Counted from the stretch's first letter, positions 9,985 through 19,813 are shown. The stretch is 64,000 bases of DNA from Clostridium sp. CF012 (GCF_018861755.1 NZ_JAHLEF010000002.1:1-64000), one strand, 5' to 3'. The notes: a model not told the origin generated them from the sequence alone. Numbers and translations: made by a program.

Positions 9985-10251
9985 TTAGTCTTTTCTCATT
10001 AATCCATCTATATCCATTACATAAGCAATAACCTTAGCTATTGCATCATATAATTCGAAAGGTATTTCTGATCCTATATCAACATTTAAAAGTAAATTAG
10101 CTAATTCCTCATTTTGGACTATAGCCACCTTACTTTCCTCCGCCTTAATCAAAATTTTATCTGCAATATAGCCCATTCCAGCTGCTGTTACTATAGGTAC
10201 ATCATATCCTTGTTCATATTTTATAGCAGCTGCTTTTTTTACTTTTTTCAT
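9985..10251 (-). CDS. FlhB C-terminal domain-like protein (EscU/YscU/HrcU family, FlhX-type)
   Basis: The 88-residue protein corresponds to the cytoplasmic C-terminal domain of the flagellar/type III export switch protein FlhB, without its membrane part. The block AAAIKYEQGYDVPIVTAAG matches the part of FlhB following the self-cleavage site, but the NPTH cleavage motif itself is absent. Such stand-alone copies are linked to control of export substrate order. The ATG at 10251 has GGGGTG six bases upstream; an earlier in-frame ATG at 10266 lacks a site. It sits behind the FliK-like gene, and FliK and FlhB act together in hook-length control, so the pairing supports both calls. Confidence 0.8.
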   Translation of the reverse strand: MKKVKKAAAIKYEQGYDVPIVTAAGMGYIADKILIKAEESKVAIVQNEELANLLLNVDIGSEIPFELYDAIAKVIAYVMDIDGLMRKD

Positions 10252-10338
10252 TTTAACACCCCACATTAGTGTTTACAGTTATATTAAATCTCATCCTCTT
10301 GCATATTCAGGATTAATTTTTTTGAATTATCTATTTCA

Positions 10339-12372
10339 TTATACCTTTATATTGAGGGTATTAAAACTTCTATCATCAAAAAATTCCCCACAATTAGCTA
10401 GTGTAAATTCTTTAGCCTTGTAATTAACCTCAATATTAACTCTATAATTTAGATTAGATAAGTCCTTTATTAACTTTTCTTTGCCCAATTTTAAAACTTT
10501 AACCCAGAATTTATCACAATTAATATCAATATTCATATTATTATTGTTAATTTTTATATATGCATCCACAATTCCCATATTTATCGTTTTAACACTTGTA
10601 GCAATTTTAACATTCTTACTGTCGATCTTTTTTCCTTTTTTTCTATCATCTTTAATAATTAATTTAAATTGATATTCATCATCTTTAACATTTATTGGCA
10701 GATCCAAAATATAATATTGTTCTGAAATAGAATTAAACATCTTTAAATCATTAAGCTTTTCATGAAATAAATTCATAACTTTTTCATAACTTTCAGGTTT
10801 TATATTAAGTTTATTTTCAATAAGGTCTTTAACTATATTTTTAATCTCTTCAGTTTTTAATTTAATTTGTTCTTTAATGAGAAAATCAGTAGTTATCTTT
10901 TCTATATCTTTTTCTACATTATTCATAATTCCTTTTTCCACATTATTTATAATTCCCTTTTCTACCTCTGAAATATTCAATTCTTTTTTTATCATATTTA
11001 TAATTTCATTAAGTGAATTGTTTTTTCCATATACACTAGTTTTAGTATTTATAGTGCTTTTAATATCCAATTCAGCTTCACTAACCTCATCCTTTGGTAG
11101 TATATTCAAAGTCAATTCTTCATTTGGAACTATATTTTCTAATTTCACACTGCTAGTTTCAACCTTTGTTATATTTAATTTTGCCTCTAAATTCTCTATT
11201 AATTTAATATAATTATCTGGACTTAGTGATATTTGTTCCGCCTTGAAAATTTTGTCAACCATTGCTGCTATTTCGCCCCTATTAAAATTAATATTATTAG
11301 GTTTTATATCTTTATCTATTCTGAAGCCTATATTGAGTTGTGAATTTTTATCCAGTTCTAAATTTTTAATAGTAGAATTTAATACTCTATAATAAACATC
11401 TAAATCCTTTAACTCTTTATTTATCAAACTAACTACCACTTTTAAGTCGTTATTGCGGATAGCGTTATCTGAATTTTGAGTTTTTTCCACTATTTTTCCA
11501 TTATTTATCGGTTCTAGTCCTTTTGTTTCTTTACTGATATTTTTAAATTCCACATTTGTAAACCCTTCATTACCTTGATCTAAATCCATAAAACTATTTT
11601 GGATCCCAACTACTTCAGAATTCTGTATATTCCTTATCATACTTTTATTTGTATCACTGTTTAAAAGATAGTTATTAATATCTTTTAAATTATTATATAC
11701 CGCAGACTCTCCTTTAAATAGCTTTATAAAGCTATCCAAATTTCCTTTAGTGAGTTCTATATTATTTTCTTTAAATAATAATATCTCGTCAATATCTAAA
11801 CTCTTTAATGCCTCGAAAAAATTTTTTAAAATTTTTACTATTTCCTTTCCCTTTTCACTGTTGGGGTCAATATTTCTACTTTCAAGATATTTAGCAATAA
11901 AAATTTCTTCTTTATTAGAATTTAAGGATATCCTTTCTCTAAAATCAACTAAATTTTTTATATCAATTATATTATCTTTAGTTAATGGCATATCATGTTT
12001 TATCATTTTAGAAAAAAGCAAAGCATCTGCTTTTTCAGTGCCTGGAGTATCCCTCTTACTGAAAGCTTCTAAGCCTTCAGTATCAATAATTTTTTCTTCC
12101 TTATCTTCATATACTAATTTTATTTTAAGCTTATCATTTTCAAAACCTTCTACTTTAAATTTAAGCACACTACCCTCAGGAGCTTGCTGCAGTGGCTTAT
12201 CAAGCTTTGCAGAAAATTGCCATCCATCTAATAATTTTAAATTAACTTCTCCCTTTTCCTTATCTGTACTTACTATTCTAGCACTAAAGGTTTCCCCAGC
12301 TTCAAAAGATATTTTACTAAAAGCCTTTTTAGCTTGTAAATTCTGTATTGCAATATTGCTAATTATAGACAT
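10339..12372 (-). CDS. FliK-like flagellar hook-length control protein (divergent)
   Basis: The 677-residue product has an N-terminal SH3-like region (about 20-100, FSARIVSTDKEKGEVNLKLL), a long Asn/Lys/Glu-rich middle expected to be extended, and a C-terminal alpha/beta domain (about 565-660) resembling the FliK export-switch domain. FliK measures hook length and switches FlhB specificity; the next gene encodes an FlhB-like C-terminal domain. A short in-frame tandem repeat (units VEKGIINN, VEKGIMNN) lies in the middle. The start is ATG 12372, just downstream of GGGGGTGG. No other flagellar genes are present here, so a non-flagellar role remains possible. Confidence 0.6.
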   Translation of the reverse strand: MSIISNIAIQNLQAKKAFSKISFEAGETFSARIVSTDKEKGEVNLKLLDGWQFSAKLDKPLQQAPEGSVLKFKVEGFENDKLKIKLVYEDKEEKIIDTEGLEAFSKRDTPGTEKADALLFSKMIKHDMPLTKDNIIDIKNLVDFRERISLNSNKEEIFIAKYLESRNIDPNSEKGKEIVKILKNFFEALKSLDIDEILLFKENNIELTKGNLDSFIKLFKGESAVYNNLKDINNYLLNSDTNKSMIRNIQNSEVVGIQNSFMDLDQGNEGFTNVEFKNISKETKGLEPINNGKIVEKTQNSDNAIRNNDLKVVVSLINKELKDLDVYYRVLNSTIKNLELDKNSQLNIGFRIDKDIKPNNINFNRGEIAAMVDKIFKAEQISLSPDNYIKLIENLEAKLNITKVETSSVKLENIVPNEELTLNILPKDEVSEAELDIKSTINTKTSVYGKNNSLNEIINMIKKELNISEVEKGIINNVEKGIMNNVEKDIEKITTDFLIKEQIKLKTEEIKNIVKDLIENKLNIKPESYEKVMNLFHEKLNDLKMFNSISEQYYILDLPINVKDDEYQFKLIIKDDRKKGKKIDSKNVKIATSVKTINMGIVDAYIKINNNNMNIDINCDKFWVKVLKLGKEKLIKDLSNLNYRVNIEVNYKAKEFTLANCGEFFDDRSFNTLNIKV
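10908..10970. repeat. In-frame 24-bp tandem repeat inside the FliK-like gene
   Basis: Units at 10908-10931 and 10932-10955 differ at only two positions and are followed by a partial third copy. They encode the 8-residue units VEKGIMNN and VEKGIINN in the linker. Such repeats can change linker length by slippage. Confidence 0.8.
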
Positions 12373-12452
12373 AATCCACCCCCATTTTTTACATAATACC
12401 ATTTTTAAAAGTTATCAATACTTAATTATCGTATGAAACATTTTTTTTTTAA

Positions 12453-12556
12453 GGGGACAGACACCTTTTGTGCAATACTTCAATTAGTTGTTAACTGTCC
12501 CCACTCTTTCTCACTCTTTTAAAGTACAAAATGTCAAATAGTTGTTAACCGTCCCC
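12453..12556. repeat. Small GGGGACAG/CTGTCCCC repeat locus
   Basis: GGGGACAG (12453-12460) is the inverse of CTGTCCCC (12495-12502). The 18-mer TAGTTGTTAACTGTCCCC at 12485-12502 recurs with one change at 12539-12556. This palindromic, GC-rich and repeated make-up in AT-rich DNA looks like a REP-type or non-autonomous repeat. No transposase is beside it. Confidence 0.6.
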
Positions 12557-12583
12557 ATTAAATAAATAAATAAAAACGTCACT

Positions 12584-12618
12584 AAAAAAACAAAGCTAAA
12601 ATATTAACTTCAGCTTTG
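12584..12618 (-). terminator. Terminator of tyrS
   Basis: On the minus strand CAAAGCT (12612-12618) pairs with AGCTTTG (12591-12597) and is followed by a run of seven T (12584-12590). Confidence 0.8.
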
Positions 12619-12634
12619 CTTTTTTAAAATTTCA

Positions 12635-13855
12635 TTATTCTATGATTAAGGAATAGTATTTTTTCTTTCCTTTTTTTATAAGCACACTACCCTCTTTAAA
12701 ATCTGTGTCTAAAAGTGCTGCATTTTTATCTTCAATTTTTTTATCGTTAATGGTTAACCCACCCTGTTCAATAAGCCTTCTAGCTTCTGCTTTTGATGGT
12801 ACCACTTTAGTGTACACTAATATATCCATGAGTCCTGAAGTCTTCATATCTAAGGGAATCGATACTGTAGGAACGTTACTCATATTAGTTCCGCCACCAA
12901 ACAGCGCTTCTGCTGCGGCCTGAGCCTTGATAGCTTCTTCTTCGCCATGAATAAGTTTTGTGACCTCAAAAGCTAAAACTTTTTTGGCTTCATTGATCTT
13001 CTCATCTTTTAGTGCACTTAATTGTCTAACCTCGTCCATTGGTACAAATGTAAGCAGGGATAAACATTGCTTCACATCTGAATCCTCTACATTTCTCCAG
13101 TATTGGTAAAAATCATAAGGTGATGTTTTATTTGCATCAAGCCATAGTGCACCATTTTCAGTCTTACCCATCTTCTTGCCTTCACTATTAGTAAGTAATG
13201 CACAGGTCATTCCATATGAAGCTTTACTTTCTTTTCTTCTTATTAGTTCCATACCAGCAATTATGTTAGACCATTGATCATCTCCGCCGAGTTGCATAGT
13301 ACACCCATATTTTTCATTTAACACTAAAAAATCATATCCTTGCATAAGCATATAGTTAAACTCAAAAAATGATAAACCTTTTTCTAATCTCTGTTTAAAG
13401 CACTCAGCAGTTAACATCCTGTTTACTGAAAAATGTACTCCTATATCTCTTATAAAGTCTACATAGTTTAAGTCCAAAAGCCAGTTTGCATTATTTTCTA
13501 GTATAGCTTTGCCATCACTAAAGTCTATAAGTTTTGAAAGTTGCAATTTTATACAGGATATATTATAATCAATTTCTTCTTTTGTAAGCATTTTTCTCAT
13601 ATCTGTTTTTCCTGATGGATCCCCTATCATAGCAGTTCCACCACCAACTAAGGCTATTGGTCTATGACCTGCCCTTTGCATATGTGCCATAAACATCATA
13701 GCAATAAAATGGCCAATATGTAGACTATCTGCTGTGGGGTCAAAGCCTATATAAAATGTTACCTTTTCAGTGTTTAATATTTTCTTTATTTCATCCTCAT
13801 GAGTAAGTTGTTTGATGTATCCTCGCTCGCATAGTGTATCATATACATTTGACAT
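12635..13855 (-). CDS. tyrS: Tyrosyl-tRNA synthetase
   Basis: This class I synthetase attaches tyrosine to tRNA-Tyr. The 406-residue protein has the HIGH motif at 46-49 (DSLHIGHF), the tyrosine-binding [11 protein letters not shown] block near 190, and [13 protein letters not shown], the KMSKS-loop equivalent, near 228. An S4-like RNA-binding domain lies at the C terminus ([20 protein letters not shown], about 353-372). Length is normal. AAGGAGG precedes the ATG by seven bases. It is a single-gene unit under a tyrosine T-box with a hairpin terminator at its end. Confidence 0.98.
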   Translation of the reverse strand: MSNVYDTLCERGYIKQLTHEDEIKKILNTEKVTFYIGFDPTADSLHIGHFIAMMFMAHMQRAGHRPIALVGGGTAMIGDPSGKTDMRKMLTKEEIDYNISCIKLQLSKLIDFSDGKAILENNANWLLDLNYVDFIRDIGVHFSVNRMLTAECFKQRLEKGLSFFEFNYMLMQGYDFLVLNEKYGCTMQLGGDDQWSNIIAGMELIRRKESKASYGMTCALLTNSEGKKMGKTENGALWLDANKTSPYDFYQYWRNVEDSDVKQCLSLLTFVPMDEVRQLSALKDEKINEAKKVLAFEVTKLIHGEEEAIKAQAAAEALFGGGTNMSNVPTVSIPLDMKTSGLMDILVYTKVVPSKAEARRLIEQGGLTINDKKIEDKNAALLDTDFKEGSVLIKKGKKKYYSLIIE

Positions 13856-13900
13856 AAATTATTCCTCCTTATTTTTACCTTTGCCTTATTTTTGGGAAAT

Positions 13901-14118
13901 AAAAAAACGCCCCTGTGAAAGGGACGAAATAATTCCGTGGTACCACCCAAATTGATTTAACAATCCGCTCATTCCTTATAACGTAAGGTTAACCCGTCTC
14001 AGCTTACTCATAAATAACTTTATTTCAGCTTAAAGCTCCAGAATGTATTTCACTATATTCATTAACTAGTTCACACCTACCACTAGCTCTCTTAATAATT
14101 CCTACAGTTACTTTTTTC
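13901..14118 (-). promoter_or_regulatory. T-box leader (tyrosine) of tyrS
   Basis: Read on the minus strand, the leader has specifier codon TAC (context GAAATACATTCTGG, about 14037-14050), the T-box GGGTGGTACCACGG (about 13935-13948) and a terminator made of CGTCCCT and AGGGGCG followed by seven T (13901-13925). The specifier agrees with the gene. Confidence 0.92.
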
Positions 14119-14154
14119 CTTCACAGCATTTAAATATAAACTTCCATTTTATTA

Positions 14155-14183
14155 ATTGTATAGATGTATTTAAATTATATCAA
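14155..14183 (-). promoter_or_regulatory. Promoter of the tyrS T-box transcript
   Basis: On the minus strand TTGATA (14178-14183) is followed 17 bases later by TACAAT (14155-14160), close to the sigma-A consensus and directly upstream of the T-box. Confidence 0.7.
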
Positions 14184-14268
14184 GTTTGCTAATTGCTCAT
14201 TCGCTCTATTCACATCGGTTTATTATCTATATACGCTTATTTTCGCTTATTTGCTCTATTTACAATAA

Positions 14269-14322
14269 ATGCAGGGTTAAATTCCTCATCTAGGCAGGTG
14301 AAATGTCGTTAAAACCCTGCAT
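14269..14322 (-). terminator. Hairpin after the P-loop protein gene
   Basis: ATGCAGGGTT at 14269-14278 pairs with the complementary arm AACCCTGCAT ending at 14322, enclosing a partly paired loop. No proper T-run follows, so it may be a terminator or an RNA-stabilising hairpin. Confidence 0.5.
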
Positions 14323-14345
14323 TACACTAAAAATCAATTAAATGT

Positions 14346-14756
14346 CTATGCGATATACTCCTTTAAAAATTCTGGCGGATTTAAGTTCTCACAACTAACA
14401 TTTACGTAAAATTCCACATTGTACTTCTTAGCTAAAGAATCCATTTTAGAAAACAATTGTGCCGTATGCTCAAGTTTATCATCAACAATATTAAATACAC
14501 CATCAACAAAAATGGTATCAATATCGTAATCTTTTGAAAGCATACCGCACAAAAAACCATAAAAATCATTATTACTTTTTAAATTAAACTCATTCGTAGC
14601 CACAAATCTCATTTTTCTGTTTAATTGTAGTACTGCTTTAGTGTCATCATCAATATAAACTATGTTCCCCTTAACTTCATCAACCTTTTCATTGGCGAGT
14701 TTAATCAAAGCTTTAGTTTTACCTGAACCTTTTCTACCGCAAAATACATGAATCAT
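14346..14756 (-). CDS. Small P-loop ATPase-like protein (clostridial, often labelled PilT-like)
   Basis: The 136-residue protein begins with a Walker A motif, GRKGSGKT (residues 7-14), and has a Walker B-like strand, IDTIFVDGV (about 79-87). It is too short for a PilT hexameric motor, and no pilus genes are near; the common twitching-motility label for such proteins is weak. It is likely a nucleotide-binding protein of unknown role. GGAGG precedes the ATG by about eight bases. It stands alone downstream of the AlbA_2 gene and shows no membrane segment. Confidence 0.7.
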   Translation of the reverse strand: MIHVFCGRKGSGKTKALIKLANEKVDEVKGNIVYIDDDTKAVLQLNRKMRFVATNEFNLKSNNDFYGFLCGMLSKDYDIDTIFVDGVFNIVDDKLEHTAQLFSKMDSLAKKYNVEFYVNVSCENLNPPEFLKEYIA

Positions 14757-14875
14757 GTTAACCGCCTCCTATTTTATCTAACATAACCAGATAATTATTA
14801 AACAGGTCTACAATGTACGCAATATAGTTACACTCATTATATATTATTCAGAATATTTTTGCAATATTATACTTA

Positions 14876-16021
14876 TTAAATAAAATTTTTAATTCCAGGA
14901 AAAATTACCTTAAAACTAATATCTTCTTTTGAATCTACAAATATTACTTTACCATACCTTTTAAAGGCTTTTGAGATGAATGTAAAGCCTTTTCCTGATT
15001 TTATAAACCTTTTTTTATCATCTAAGGCTATTAACTTATCATATATCCACATATTTCTTCTTGAATAATTATGAGTATTAATTTTAGTTAAAAATAATAA
15101 ATTACCAGGACTAATTACGCTGACACTATTATAGTTTATTACTATTTCTATTTCCTTATAAAACATAGTATAGTCCCTATAAAGTATTGCATTCTTTACA
15201 GCTTCATGTACGGAAGCTATAGGATAATTCATAGGGAATATCTCTTTGAACAATTCTTCTACCCTATCTAGCATATCGAGCAGACTTCCTTGTACAATTA
15301 TAACCTCATCAACCTTATTATTTACCTTGTTTACTATTTTAATCATATTATGCGGTATATAAATACTATTAATATCAGAAAATACCAATAAGCCTCCAAG
15401 GGTCACTACTCTCTTATTATAATCCCTTTCAATAAAGGTTATTCCTGCATTATCCATAAATTCTAACCTATTGTCATCATTTACTACAATTCCCTTGTTT
15501 AAAAAGTATTTATTGATTATTTTAAAATCCAAACTATTGATATCACTATTCATGATAGGCATAGTTTCAATATTTAGACTTAGATTTTCTTGTAAACAGG
15601 AGATTAATTCATCTTTTCTCATGGTATCTGTTGTGGAGCCACGTCTGATGTAAAACGCGCCGTTCTCCCTTAATTGATAAGGTTTCTGACCACCATCATA
15701 TATAGTTAAAATTGCTAAGTTCTTATTTTGATATATCACAAAATCTATGGAAATTGGAATAGGTGGTTCACATCTTGAACTAATAATTTGCTGAAACTGT
15801 TCTTCTTTAAAATCGTCAAGATTAATACCTACCACTCTTTTTGTCTTATCTTCCACTCCAATAACAATATATCCTCTTCCTCCGCGAGAATTTGCTATAG
15901 CACATATATCTTTAGCTAATTCTTTTTTACCGCTTTCTATTAATATATCCATTTTTAACTTAAAATCTAATTTTGTACCTTCTTCTCTCTTTAGCAATAT
16001 CTTAATTTTTCTGGTATCCAT
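14876..16021 (-). CDS. AlbA_2 (Schlafen-like) domain protein, putative transcriptional regulator
   Basis: The 381-residue protein has an N-terminal AlbA_2/divergent AAA_4 domain (about 10-130) marked by EGTKLDFK, KELAKDICAIANSRGGRGYIVIGVED and AFYIRRGSTTDTM. A winged-helix or ATPase-like C-terminal region contains HEAVKNAILYRDY. Proteins with this domain are nucleic-acid binding, sometimes regulators or defence nucleases; no partner gene suggests defence here. ATG 16021 has GGAGTG six bases upstream; a GTG at 16028-16030 overlaps that site and is less likely. Confidence 0.75.
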   Translation of the reverse strand: MDTRKIKILLKREEGTKLDFKLKMDILIESGKKELAKDICAIANSRGGRGYIVIGVEDKTKRVVGINLDDFKEEQFQQIISSRCEPPIPISIDFVIYQNKNLAILTIYDGGQKPYQLRENGAFYIRRGSTTDTMRKDELISCLQENLSLNIETMPIMNSDINSLDFKIINKYFLNKGIVVNDDNRLEFMDNAGITFIERDYNKRVVTLGGLLVFSDINSIYIPHNMIKIVNKVNNKVDEVIIVQGSLLDMLDRVEELFKEIFPMNYPIASVHEAVKNAILYRDYTMFYKEIEIVINYNSVSVISPGNLLFLTKINTHNYSRRNMWIYDKLIALDDKKRFIKSGKGFTFISKAFKRYGKVIFVDSKEDISFKVIFPGIKNFI

Positions 16022-16118
16022 ATATTTCACTCCAAGCGCGCTATAATAATATATTATGTTTATTGCTCTACAATGTTTCTAGGATAATTCTTCAAATAAT
16101 AGTTCGGGCACATTCGAC

Positions 16119-16142
16119 AAAAGACGATGGAATGCCATCGCC
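16119..16142 (-). terminator. Probable terminator of the GGDEF gene
   Basis: On the minus strand CGATGG and CCATCG (16125-16140) form a 6-bp stem with a four-base loop followed by TCTTTTG. Confidence 0.5.
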
Positions 16143-16145
16143 CTT

Positions 16146-17210
16146 TTATTCACTTACAACTCTGTTTTTTCCACTTGATTTAGCTTTATAAAGCATTCTA
16201 TCTGCCATTTCTAATACTTTATCTACACTTTTATTTCCCTTGTAATAGCTTATGCCAAAGCTAGCTGTAATGGGATTCTTTACCACACCCAATATATTAG
16301 TTATTTGTTTCCTGATATTATCAATCCTATTATAAACTATGCAATAGTCTTTAACATCATGGACATAGATAACTATCTCTTCCCCACCATATCTAGCCAA
16401 TATGTCTTCCTCATGCAAATTTTCATTTATAGTATTGGTTATGCACAGTAAAATTTCATCACCAACTTGATGTCCGTATACATCATTTATTTTTTTAAAA
16501 TCATCAATATCCATCATAACTATTGCAAATTCAATAGATTCATCCCTACTAAGTTTATCTTCTATGGTGTCAAAGAAATATTTTCTATTGTATATTTCAA
16601 GTAGGGGATCTCTTATTGAACTCTCTTTAACCTTAGCATACAATAAACTATTTTCAATGGCTATAGCAATTTGATTTGCAATAGAAGAAATAAACTTTAT
16701 GTGCTCTTGGCCAAAAAAATTATACAGTGTATGTTCAACTATTATGTAGCCTGTAAATTTATCTCTTAAATTAATTGGTATACCTATTATTGAATGTATT
16801 TTATCTTTTATTAAATCCTCTTCAAGAAAATCCTTAGAATTAACAATAAATAATTTACCTTCATTTAATTGGACAAAATGGTCTTTGAATTTTAAATTCA
16901 AGTCTACCTCATGGCTATTTGTTGCCTTAACTACCAATTTATCAAATTCCAATAAATATACAGAGGAACAGGTTACACCTGAAATACCTATAATCATGTC
17001 ATTTATCATAGATATTAAGTTAGTATCACGAATATTAGAATTAATATATTTGCTAATTTCAACAATGTTGGTAAGATTATCTAACCTTTTCTCTAATTTA
17101 GTATTTTTTTCACTCATAATTTGTATAGTGCTTTCAGCGAAATTTTGATAAGTTTCAAATTCTTCAGTTAGTCTTTCGAGTTTTTCTAATAATTCTAAAT
17201 TTTTATCCAT
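16146..17210 (-). CDS. GAF-GGDEF protein, putative diguanylate cyclase
   Basis: The 354-residue protein has an N-terminal coiled coil (about 1-45), a GAF sensor domain (about 55-185) and a C-terminal GGDEF domain (about 195-354). The active-site loop reads GGEEI, an accepted active variant, and RDPLLEIYNRKYF and MDIDDFKKINDVYGHQVGDEIL are well kept. The RxxD product-inhibition site is absent (HEED in its place), so feedback by c-di-GMP is not expected. It probably makes c-di-GMP in response to a cytosolic ligand. Start: ATG 17222 touches AAAGGA, so ATG 17210 is preferred, though not certain. No transmembrane part. Confidence 0.9.
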   Translation of the reverse strand: MDKNLELLEKLERLTEEFETYQNFAESTIQIMSEKNTKLEKRLDNLTNIVEISKYINSNIRDTNLISMINDMIIGISGVTCSSVYLLEFDKLVVKATNSHEVDLNLKFKDHFVQLNEGKLFIVNSKDFLEEDLIKDKIHSIIGIPINLRDKFTGYIIVEHTLYNFFGQEHIKFISSIANQIAIAIENSLLYAKVKESSIRDPLLEIYNRKYFFDTIEDKLSRDESIEFAIVMMDIDDFKKINDVYGHQVGDEILLCITNTINENLHEEDILARYGGEEIVIYVHDVKDYCIVYNRIDNIRKQITNILGVVKNPITASFGISYYKGNKSVDKVLEMADRMLYKAKSSGKNRVVSE

Positions 17211-17295
17211 GCAATTTAACATTCCTTTTAATTAAATGTATTATAAATCCATTACCATAGTATACAACTAAATTGCATAATTTTCTATGATTTTT

Positions 17296-18414
17296 TTATT
17301 CAAAATTATTAACATCACCTGTATTTATTACTTCTACTTCTGCTTCCACCTTTAACTCAGTTTTGCTTATAATATCTTTCACTTTCTCCTTTGGATATTT
17401 AGCATACAATTCTTCAGTTATATCAAAGATGTCTATGCCCATACTCTTGTATTTTTGAAATAAATCATTGCAGGCTTTCACGATATTCTCTCCTGACTTA
17501 TCTTGGATTTTCTTAATATTTTCTTTTGTAAGGACAATACTCTTTTGAGCTTCTGCAAAATTCACCTTAACTTTAATTTTCTTTTTTAAATGAATAGTAT
17601 TGTCAAAATAGCTTATTTCTGTCTTGGTTTTATTTTTTTCAATTTCTAGAGTTACAAACTTATTAATATCACAGGGATTAGTTATTTCTAAAGTACCTCC
17701 TGAAATAGTATTTATTAAAAAGTTAAATCCCTGCCCTTCTTCTCTTGATAATATGCTAACCATTTTATCGTCTTTAATAACTGCTCCACCATTTACTTCT
17801 AGTTCTGGCTCTAAGCTATCTTTTGAAATATCTATTATAGTTACTACATTGGTTTTGTCTCCAGTAGTTCTTTGATTATAGAATTCATTTAGACTTAGTT
17901 TTACAGCCCTTGAAGATGATCCAATATTTTCTATAAGTTGCATTAAAAATGTGCCAATATATTTATCTTCAACAAGATGTAGTTTCATAAGCTTTTCTGG
18001 ATCTCCTATGTATACCGCAATATAAGGCCTTATAAGTAATTCCTGATCACGATCTAAAAAATCAATAAAATTATCAAGACCGAATTGTGCGGCCTTTTGA
18101 GTAAATATTATAGCCTTATTCTGTGTATAATTTAATTTATAACTGGAAGCAGTATTCATATTTCTAACAGCTTCAAACATTGTTTTTCCTGTTCCTTTGA
18201 ATAAAACCCTTTCATCCGCCCCTTGAGGCGTCGATCCTCTTATCCCCTTAAAAGCTTCAGCAAATAATATAGGATTACCGTTATTATCTACATCTATTAC
18301 TAAGGCAGTAATAAATAAAACTTTATTAATATCCTTATAACTAAAACATGAGGACATACTAAAGCAATTCAATATTATGCAGCTTATAATTAATACTTTT
18401 TTATACTTTTTCAT
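17296..18414 (-). CDS. gerC: Ger(x)C family spore germination lipoprotein
   Basis: GerC-type lipoproteins are one subunit of the inner-membrane germinant receptor of spores. The 372-residue protein starts with a basic, hydrophobic signal and a lipobox (MSSC, lipidated Cys23), followed by the family-typical YKDINKVLFITALVIDVD. The C-terminal domain contains KMHL/VEDKYIGTFL and a long helix-rich tail. ATG 18414 has AAGGATG six bases upstream, and the gene overlaps the end of gerA by 14 bases, showing translational coupling. The gerB gene that normally sits in the same operon is on the opposite strand. The symbol is for the subunit class, not a specific paralogue. Confidence 0.9.
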   Translation of the reverse strand: MKKYKKVLIISCIILNCFSMSSCFSYKDINKVLFITALVIDVDNNGNPILFAEAFKGIRGSTPQGADERVLFKGTGKTMFEAVRNMNTASSYKLNYTQNKAIIFTQKAAQFGLDNFIDFLDRDQELLIRPYIAVYIGDPEKLMKLHLVEDKYIGTFLMQLIENIGSSSRAVKLSLNEFYNQRTTGDKTNVVTIIDISKDSLEPELEVNGGAVIKDDKMVSILSREEGQGFNFLINTISGGTLEITNPCDINKFVTLEIEKNKTKTEISYFDNTIHLKKKIKVKVNFAEAQKSIVLTKENIKKIQDKSGENIVKACNDLFQKYKSMGIDIFDITEELYAKYPKEKVKDIISKTELKVEAEVEVINTGDVNNFE

Positions 18415-19813
18415 TATAATCATCCTTATCAAAAACACTATTCGATATCTTGCTAAGATCTTTTCTATATAATAAATCCTTGAATTTAAAGTTCTCTACT
18501 GTACCTAAAGGAAATAAATATGGATATCCACAACTTTCAAGGCCCGCCATGTGTGAGGTAAAAATAAAGAAACCAATATAAAATCCTGGAAGCCCAAGCA
18601 CAGATGAAAACAAAATAATAACTATATTCCATATGGCTAGAGCCCCATAAAGTTTAGGCACTAAAAAAGAAGATATAGAAGAAATTGCCACGATCACTAC
18701 TGTACTTTGGGAGGCTATTCCTACCCCCACTGCAGCATCTCCTAAAATCAAAGCACCAACAATGCTCATTGACTGGCCTATGGACTGTGGCAATCTTATT
18801 CCTGCCTCTCTAAGTAATTGAAAGAAGAAAGTCATTACTAACAACTCTATAACCGTAGGGAGAGGCACACCTGCTCTAGAAATCGTGAACTTCATAGCAA
18901 ATACAGTAGGAATAAGTGAAAAGTGGAAACAAGCAAAAGCCAAATATAATCCTGACAATAAGCTAGCTGAGAAGAAGCTAAACACCCTTGTAATCCTGGA
19001 TAAATTAGCAAAATATTTGTTAGTATAATAATCATCTGGCGCTTGGAAATTATCCACAAAAAAATATGGAGCAGTAATTACAAAAGGTGTTCCATCTACA
19101 ATTATTGCTATTTTTCCTTCTAAAAGTTTCGACGCCGCCACATCTGGCTTTTCCGTAGTACCTACTGTATCAAAAGCTGTGTTCTTATTTTTTAATTGTT
19201 CCTCAATGTAATTTGTGTCTAATATAAACTCTAATTTTATGTTAGATACTTTTTTTCTTATATAATCCACAAGTTTCCTCGGAGCCACCCCTTCTATATA
19301 GCATATTACAACTACTGTGTTGGATTTATTCCCTAAAATAAGTGTTTCAAATTTCAAATCCGGGTTTTTTATTTTTCGTCTTATTAGTGATACATTGTCA
19401 ACAAAGGCCTCTGTAAATCCTTCTCTTGGTCCTTTAATAACATTTTCTGTACCGGGAATTCCAACACTACGATGTACATACCCCTTTGCCTCACAGTAAA
19501 TCGCACTATTTGCAAAGGAGAATAGAAGCACTAAGTCTCCAGATAAAATGTGTGATATAGCCTCATCATTACTATTGATATCTCCAATGTTATTAGCAGG
19601 TAATACTTCCTTTTTTAGAAACTCTAGATTTATAGTCCAAATCTTATTTTGCATTAGAGGTTCAAATATATATTCACTAATAAATTTAGAGTCACACAAA
19701 TCATCAATAAATACACCGAATATTGTTCCTAGCTCGCATTCTATCTCTCGGTATTTCACATCATAGCTATTTTTTAATTTTTCTTTAATATAATCTATAT
19801 TTAGTTTTTCCAT
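18401..19813 (-). CDS. gerA: GerA family spore germination receptor subunit
   Basis: GerA proteins are membrane subunits of the germinant receptor that lets dormant spores sense nutrients. The 470-residue protein has the soluble N-terminal part (about 1-270, with FSFANSAIYCEAKGYVHRSVGIPGTENVIKGPREGFTE features) and a C-terminal membrane part of several helices (about 280-450) with RLPQSIGQSMSIVGALILGDAAVGVGIAS-type signature. ATG 19813 follows GGGTG; an in-frame GTG at 19822 overlaps that site. It leads a two-gene gerA-gerC operon. Expression is probably forespore-specific, but I did not find a convincing sigma-G promoter. Confidence 0.94.
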   Translation of the reverse strand: MEKLNIDYIKEKLKNSYDVKYREIECELGTIFGVFIDDLCDSKFISEYIFEPLMQNKIWTINLEFLKKEVLPANNIGDINSNDEAISHILSGDLVLLFSFANSAIYCEAKGYVHRSVGIPGTENVIKGPREGFTEAFVDNVSLIRRKIKNPDLKFETLILGNKSNTVVVICYIEGVAPRKLVDYIRKKVSNIKLEFILDTNYIEEQLKNKNTAFDTVGTTEKPDVAASKLLEGKIAIIVDGTPFVITAPYFFVDNFQAPDDYYTNKYFANLSRITRVFSFFSASLLSGLYLAFACFHFSLIPTVFAMKFTISRAGVPLPTVIELLVMTFFFQLLREAGIRLPQSIGQSMSIVGALILGDAAVGVGIASQSTVVIVAISSISSFLVPKLYGALAIWNIVIILFSSVLGLPGFYIGFFIFTSHMAGLESCGYPYLFPLGTVENFKFKDLLYRKDLSKISNSVFDKDDYNEKV

